This document shows positions 59,760 to 64,000 of a stretch of 64,000 bases of DNA, one piece after another. Under the pieces are notes generated by a model. The model saw only the letters and a program-made list of their open reading frames with translations. It did no database searches and was not told where the DNA came from. The DNA comes from PCRC01 sp040384665 (GTDB lineage Bacteria > Pseudomonadota > Gammaproteobacteria > Burkholderiales > Burkholderiaceae_C): contig JAZKIY010000003.1 of assembly GCA_040384665.1 (NCBI GenBank), forward strand, positions 1 through 64,000, given 5' to 3'. Position numbers and translations under genes: made by a program. The stretch's first letter is position 1; every line of letters begins with the position of its first letter.

Positions 59760-62183
59760 ATGTCTGGCCATACACCGTTGCCTCCCACCCCGATCGAATT
59801 GCCGCTGCTGCCATTGCGCGATGTAGTGGTGTTCCCCCACATGGTGATCCCGCTGTTTGTGGGGCGCCCGAAGAGCATCAAAGCGCTAGAGTCGGCCATG
59901 GAAGCTGATCGGAAGATCATGCTGGTGGCCCAGAAAGCCGCAGCCAAAGACGAGCCCGAAGTCTCCGACATGTTTGAAGTCGGTTGCGTTTCAACCATTC
60001 TCCAGTTGCTGAAACTGCCGGATGGAACCGTCAAGGTGTTGGTGGAAGGCCAGCAGCGGGCCGCCGTGAACCGCATCGAAGACGGTGAACTGCATTTCAC
60101 AGCCAATGTGTCGCCTGTAGACCCCGAACTCGAGGCGGCGGGCAAAGGCAGTGAGGTGGAGGCTCTTCGCCGTGCGGTGATGCAGCAGTTTGACCAGTAC
60201 GTCAAACTGAACAAGAAGATTCCTCCAGAAATCCTGACTTCCATTTCCAGCATTGATGATCCAGGCCGCTTGGCCGACACCATTGCCGCCCACTTGCCGC
60301 TGAAGCTCGACAACAAGCAGGCTGTTCTGGAGTTGTCGGACGTGCGTGCCCGTCTGGAAAACCTGTTTGGCCAGCTCGAGCGTGAAGTCGACATCCTGAA
60401 TGTTGACAAGAAAATCCGTGGTCGCGTGAAGCGCCAGATGGAGAAAAACCAGCGCGACTTTTACCTGAACGAGCAGGTCAAGGCGATCCAGAAAGAGCTG
60501 GGCGAGGGGGAAGAGGGCGCCGACATCGAGGAGATTGAGAAAAAAATCAAGCTCGCCAAGATGCCGAAGGACGCACTGAAAAAGGCGGAAGGCGAGTTGA
60601 AGAAACTCAAGCTGATGTCACCCATGTCGGCCGAAGCCACCGTGGTGCGCAATTACATTGACGTGCTGACCGGTTTGCCCTGGGGCAAGAAGACCAAGAT
60701 CAAGCACGATCTGGCCAATGCCGAGAACGTGCTGAACGAAGACCACTATGGCCTGGAGAAGGTCAAGGACCGCATCGTTGAATACCTTGCAGTGCAGCAG
60801 CGTGTGGACAAGGTCAAGGCGCCTATTTTGTGTCTGGTGGGCCCACCCGGTGTAGGCAAGACCTCGCTTGGGCAGTCGATTGCCAAAGCCACTGGTCGCA
60901 AATATGTGCGCATGGCGCTTGGTGGCATGCGCGACGAGGCGGAGATTCGTGGTCACCGCCGGACTTACATCGGCGCAATGCCCGGTAAGGTGTTGCAAAG
61001 CCTGAACAAGGTCGGCACTCGCAACCCGTTGTTCCTGTTGGATGAAATCGACAAGCTTGGTACCGATTTCCGGGGGGATCCGTCCAGCGCGCTGCTGGAG
61101 GTGCTTGACCCTGAACAAAACCACACCTTTGGGGACCATTATGTCGAGGTCGACTTTGACCTGAGCGATGTGATGTTCGTGGCCACGTCCAACTCGATGA
61201 ACATCCCACCGGCATTGCTGGACCGGATGGAGGTGATCCGGCTGGCGGGCTACACGGAAGACGAGAAGACCAATATCGCCATCAAGTATCTGTTGCCCAA
61301 GCAACTGAAGAACAACGGCGTCAAAGACGGCGAGCTGGAAGTGACCGAAGGTGCGATTCGTGACATCGTGCGTTATTACACCCGTGAAGCGGGTGTGCGT
61401 TCGCTGGAGCGCGAACTCTCCAAGGTTTGCCGCAAGGTGGTCAAGGGCTTGCAGCTCAAAAAAATGACACCCAAAGTCATTGTTGACGGCGAGAACCTGA
61501 ACGATTTTCTGGGTGTGCGGAAATTCAACTACGGCCGCGCTGAGCAACAGAACCAGGTCGGCCAGGTGGTTGGCTTGGCCTGGACGCAGGTGGGTGGTGA
61601 CTTGCTGACGATTGAAGCCGTGACCATGCCCGGCAAGGGCGTTATCACCCGCACCGGCTCACTTGGCGATGTGATGAAGGAGTCTGTGGAAGCTGCCCGC
61701 ACTGTGGTGCGCAGCCGCGCGCGCCGGCTCGGAATCAAGGATGAGCTGTTTGAGAAGCGCGACATCCACATCCATGTGCCCGATGGGGCCACTCCCAAGG
61801 ACGGCCCGAGTGCGGGTGCTGCGATGACAACGGCCTTTGTCTCGGCTCTGACCGGTATTCCGGTGCGCAGCGACGTGGCCATGACCGGTGAAATCACGCT
61901 GCGGGGTGAGGTGACTGCCATTGGTGGTTTGAAAGAGAAACTCCTGGCTGCGCTGCGCGGTGGCATCAAGACGGTGCTGATCCCCGAGGAGAACGCCAAG
62001 GACCTCCAAGAGATTCCCGAGAACGTGAAGAATGGCCTTGAGATCGTGCCAGTCAAATGGATCGACCAAGTGCTTGAAATCGCACTTGAAAAAATGCCCG
62101 TGGCCTTGCCTGAAGATGAAGCCCCTGTGGTGGTTGCTGCTGTGGTGCCGCCGGTTGAGAATGTGGGCTCAATCAAGCACTGA
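59760..62183 (+). CDS. lon: ATP-dependent protease Lon
   Basis: This 807-residue AAA+ protease degrades misfolded and short-lived regulatory proteins. The N domain starts PLPPTPIELPLLPLRDVVVFPHMVIPLFVGRPKSI; the ATPase has Walker A GPPGVGKT (about 361-368) and LFLLDEIDKLG; the protease domain has the Ser-Lys dyad S684 (PKDGPSAGAAM) and K727 (GGLKEK). Length and motifs are normal. AAAGGT precedes the ATG. Confidence 0.97.
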   Translation: MSGHTPLPPTPIELPLLPLRDVVVFPHMVIPLFVGRPKSIKALESAMEADRKIMLVAQKAAAKDEPEVSDMFEVGCVSTILQLLKLPDGTVKVLVEGQQRAAVNRIEDGELHFTANVSPVDPELEAAGKGSEVEALRRAVMQQFDQYVKLNKKIPPEILTSISSIDDPGRLADTIAAHLPLKLDNKQAVLELSDVRARLENLFGQLEREVDILNVDKKIRGRVKRQMEKNQRDFYLNEQVKAIQKELGEGEEGADIEEIEKKIKLAKMPKDALKKAEGELKKLKLMSPMSAEATVVRNYIDVLTGLPWGKKTKIKHDLANAENVLNEDHYGLEKVKDRIVEYLAVQQRVDKVKAPILCLVGPPGVGKTSLGQSIAKATGRKYVRMALGGMRDEAEIRGHRRTYIGAMPGKVLQSLNKVGTRNPLFLLDEIDKLGTDFRGDPSSALLEVLDPEQNHTFGDHYVEVDFDLSDVMFVATSNSMNIPPALLDRMEVIRLAGYTEDEKTNIAIKYLLPKQLKNNGVKDGELEVTEGAIRDIVRYYTREAGVRSLERELSKVCRKVVKGLQLKKMTPKVIVDGENLNDFLGVRKFNYGRAEQQNQVGQVVGLAWTQVGGDLLTIEAVTMPGKGVITRTGSLGDVMKESVEAARTVVRSRARRLGIKDELFEKRDIHIHVPDGATPKDGPSAGAAMTTAFVSALTGIPVRSDVAMTGEITLRGEVTAIGGLKEKLLAALRGGIKTVLIPEENAKDLQEIPENVKNGLEIVPVKWIDQVLEIALEKMPVALPEDEAPVVVAAVVPPVENVGSIKH

Positions 62184-62231
62184 GATTCTGGAAAAAACAT
62201 TTGCGGCTTCTCATGCGGTTTAAAATAGCGC

Positions 62232-62237
62232 TATAAT
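62232..62237 (+). promoter_or_regulatory. -10 element of tRNA-Gly
   Basis: TATAAT is a perfect -10, 16 bases before the tRNA-Gly 5' end, with a GC-containing discriminator after it. The -35 region has no strong match. Confidence 0.5.
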
Positions 62238-62252
62238 TTGAGGCTGCAATAT

Positions 62253-62328
62253 GCGGGAGTAGCTCAGTTGGTAGAGCGCAACCTTGCCAAGGTTGAGGTC
62301 GAGAGTTCGAGACTCTTCTCCCGCTCCA
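62253..62328 (+). tRNA. tRNA-Gly (anticodon GCC)
   Basis: Seven-base acceptor stem GCGGGAG with CTCCCGC (62318-62324), discriminator T62325 and encoded CCA. The anticodon stem-loop is CAACC-TTGCCAA-GGTTG, giving GCC. Total length is 76 bases. Confidence 0.96.
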
Positions 62329-62332
62329 ATTT

Positions 62333-62366
62333 AAAGGGCAGCATGGCAACATGCTGTCCTTTTTTA
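62333..62366 (+). terminator. intrinsic terminator after tRNA-Gly
   Basis: A stem of about 13 bases (62333-62345 with 62350-62362, one G-T pair, loop GCAA) ends in TTTTTT. It separates tRNA-Gly from tRNA-Cys, which must then be transcribed by readthrough or from its own promoter. Confidence 0.88.
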
Positions 62367-62406
62367 TTGAAACCGTTGGCCATGTGAATGGCAGGTTTCA
62401 AACCAC

Positions 62407-62480
62407 GGCGCGGTAGCAAAGCGGTTATGCACCGGATTGCAAATCCGGCTAGGGCGGTTCGATTCCGCCCCGCGCCTCCA
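62407..62480 (+). tRNA. tRNA-Cys (anticodon GCA)
   Basis: Acceptor stem GGCGCGG pairs with CCGCGCC (62470-62476); discriminator T62477 and CCA at 62478-62480. The anticodon stem-loop CCGGA-TTGCAAA-TCCGG gives GCA. Total length is 74 bases. Confidence 0.96.
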
Positions 62481-62554
62481 GTTTCCCCCACTCTGTTTTC
62501 ACTATCCAGCCCATGCCGGGCTGCGGATGAGGGTGTCTTCCTCGAGGGTTGGTG

Positions 62555-63664
62555 ATGAAAGTTTGGATACACCAGTGGCTGCTGGTGCTGAAGTCGTGGT
62601 TTGTCACATGGCTCAAGCTGGTGTTGCTGCCATGGCGGTGGTGGATCGCCGGGCGGCGCCGCACTGACAATGCGCCCGATGCTGCGCCTGCAGCCCCAAC
62701 CAAGCCTCGTCGAAGCGTTGTGCAAGCCGGGCCCGTTCCACCGACGACGCCAACCAAACCCAAGGCCCGAAAACGGCGTCCATCCGTCTTTGCAACGGGC
62801 ACGTACCGCCATACCACCGGACAGCGCGACTACAAACTGTACGGTGCCCCCGTGGCCGGAGCCGAGCCGGTGCCGCTGGTGGTGATGTTGCACGGCTGCA
62901 AGCAGTCTCCCGACGATTTTGCGCTGGGCACCCGAATGAACCAGCATGCTGAAGTGCGTGGCTGCATGGTGCTGTACCCGGCACAGTCCCGGCTGGCCAA
63001 TGGCTACGGCTGCTGGAACTGGTTTAACCCGCACGACCAGGCGCGCGAAGGGGGCGAGACCGCGCTGCTGGCGGGCATGGTTCGCCATGTCATGGCGAGT
63101 TACCCGGTGGACCATCAACGGGTGGTGGTGCTGGGGCTCTCGGCGGGGGCGGCGATGGCGGTCAACCTCGCGTGTGCTTATCCGGAACTGGTGCGGGGGG
63201 TGGGCGTGCATTCAGGCTTGCCGTTCGGTGTCGCACAAGGGGCCATGGCGGCATTGAAAGCCATGAAGCAAGGTGCGCCTTTTGCAGGCCAGTGGCCCAC
63301 AGGGAGCCTTGCTGTTCCGGTGGTGATTTTTCATGGAGACAGTGACGAGGTGGTTCACCCGGTCAACGCCACACAGTTGGTTGCCCAACTCGCAGGCACG
63401 GTGTGGGAGGGTGGTGCGGACGTGAACGCAGAAGCCACCATGCCAGTGCCTGCGCAGTCCGAAACGGTGCTGGCAGGTGCGGTACGTGGCTACACACGCC
63501 ATGTCTACCGTGGTGCAGACGGCCAGACCGCGCACGAGTACTGGCTGGTACACGGGGCTGGGCATGCATGGTCGGGTGGCGATACTGCGGGCAGTTTCAC
63601 CGATGGCGATGGTCCGGACGCCACCCGCGAGATGTTGCGTTTCTTGCTGGGCCCCATGGACTGA
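62555..63664 (+). CDS. PHB-depolymerase-family esterase
   Basis: This 369-residue alpha/beta-hydrolase fits the esterase PHB depolymerase (LpqC) family. A hydrophobic, Trp-rich N-terminus (1-30) and a Pro/Ala/Arg linker (about 31-78) precede the hydrolase domain. Landmarks are the oxyanion sequence VVMLHGCKQSPDDFALGTRMN, nucleophile S196 in LGLSAGAAM, the acid in IFHGDSDEVVHP and the His of GAGHAWSGG. ATG 62555 follows CGAGGG. The substrate may be a polyhydroxyalkanoate or another ester. It stands alone after the tRNAs. Confidence 0.88.
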   Translation: MKVWIHQWLLVLKSWFVTWLKLVLLPWRWWIAGRRRTDNAPDAAPAAPTKPRRSVVQAGPVPPTTPTKPKARKRRPSVFATGTYRHTTGQRDYKLYGAPVAGAEPVPLVVMLHGCKQSPDDFALGTRMNQHAEVRGCMVLYPAQSRLANGYGCWNWFNPHDQAREGGETALLAGMVRHVMASYPVDHQRVVVLGLSAGAAMAVNLACAYPELVRGVGVHSGLPFGVAQGAMAALKAMKQGAPFAGQWPTGSLAVPVVIFHGDSDEVVHPVNATQLVAQLAGTVWEGGADVNAEATMPVPAQSETVLAGAVRGYTRHVYRGADGQTAHEYWLVHGAGHAWSGGDTAGSFTDGDGPDATREMLRFLLGPMD

Positions 63665-63900
63665 TGAGCGTTGCGGGGGGCGTGTCGTCTGCGTCCTACA
63701 GGGGTTGCTAGTCGAGGCTGACAGCCCCAGTGTCTGTGGTTGCGTAGAGTGTGGTTTCTGGCAACGTTGCCAGCATCCAATGAACCCAATAACCAGAGAC
63801 ACGATACGACCGATGCACCATTCCCTGGCCAGAACCGAAACCAACGGCGACCGCAAATGCTGGGGTGAACGCCGTGCCGTAGAGCCCATCAGGACACCCC

Positions 63901-64000
63901 ATGACCACCATCAACTCTTTCACAGTCGGAAAATTCATCGTGACACCGATGGCACAGGCCATGCACAACGGCGAATGGCTCAGCAAAGCGAGCATCGCGG
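63901..64000 (+). CDS. 5' part of an unknown small gene, cut by the window edge
   Basis: An ATG at 63901, with AGGA nine bases upstream, opens a frame that runs off the window: MTTINSFTVGKFIVTPMAQ followed by AMHNGEWLSKASIA. The pattern of alternating hydrophobic strands looks like real protein, but only 33 residues are visible and I do not recognise the family. The 236 bases between the esterase stop and this ATG hold nothing else I can support. Confidence 0.5.
   Translation, partial: MTTINSFTVGKFIVTPMAQAMHNGEWLSKASIA

Noticed and set aside
63708..63995. 95-codon minus-strand frame after the esterase
   Set aside because: It overlaps the better-supported gene start at 63901, lacks a ribosome site and shows no recognisable domain; it could still be real if the sequence beyond the window removes the plus-strand gene.
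1..64000. CRISPR arrays, insertion sequences, phage genes or attachment sites
   Set aside because: I saw no regularly spaced repeats, transposase or integrase genes, or terminal repeats. The tRNA genes are intact and not flanked by duplicated 3' ends.

Overview
The window is a chromosomal stretch of a motile Gram-negative bacterium. The best guess is a betaproteobacterium of the order Burkholderiales, probably Comamonadaceae. This rests on the GC-rich coding style, the protein sequences, H+-type MotAB, CheY with CheZ, FlgM/FlgN/FliA regulation, and a tig-clpP-clpX-lon block followed by tRNA-Gly and tRNA-Cys. Taxonomy is inferred from family resemblance, not from a database search.

Layout. 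(1) 1-532: tRNA-Leu and a CBS-domain protein. (2) 697-10141: chemotaxis cluster 1 behind a sigma-28 promoter: a small protein with a CheZ-like DxxxQ motif, a CheY, CheA, a membrane receptor, CheW, a second membrane receptor, CheR, CheD and CheB. (3) 10154-20797, minus strand: fliF-G-H-I-J-K-L-M-N-O-P-Q-R (MS ring, switch, export apparatus), with fliE divergent at 20899. (4) 21237-24646, minus strand: fliC-fliD-fliS-fliT (filament, cap and chaperones). (5) 25092-34237: motA-motB-cheY-cheZ, then flhB-flhA-flhF-flhG-like-fliA. (6) 34392-35911, minus strand: flgA, flgM, flgN. (7) 36043-46218: flgB through flgL (rod, hook, P and L rings, junction proteins). (8) 46593-56035: chemotaxis cluster 2, whose receptors have no membrane segments: a short MCP with a DxxxQ motif, a CheY, a STAS protein, CheA, a PAS/HAMP receptor, CheW, CheR, CheD and CheB. 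(9) 56235-62183: trigger factor, ClpP, ClpX and Lon. (10) 62253-64000: tRNA-Gly, tRNA-Cys, a polyhydroxyalkanoate-depolymerase-like esterase and the first part of an unknown gene.

How it works together. The window holds essentially all structural and export genes for one flagellum, its motor, the late sigma factor FliA with anti-sigma FlgM, and two complete adaptation systems (CheR/CheB/CheD twice) plus CheY-CheZ. No flagellar master regulator (FlhDC or FleQ type) is present. Sigma-28 promoter matches precede cluster 1, motA, fliC, flgM and cluster 2, so late genes and both chemotaxis clusters look FliA-dependent. Heat-shock (sigma-32) promoter matches precede clpP and lon.

Most of the window is ordinary. 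The points worth a second look are: a recurring pairing of each CheY with a DxxxQ protein; an FlhG-like protein that keeps the FlhF-activating N-terminus but has no P-loop; an 11-base G tract inside fliF that could switch motility; a clpP heat-shock promoter built into the stem of the tig terminator; and a chemotaxis cluster with only soluble receptors.
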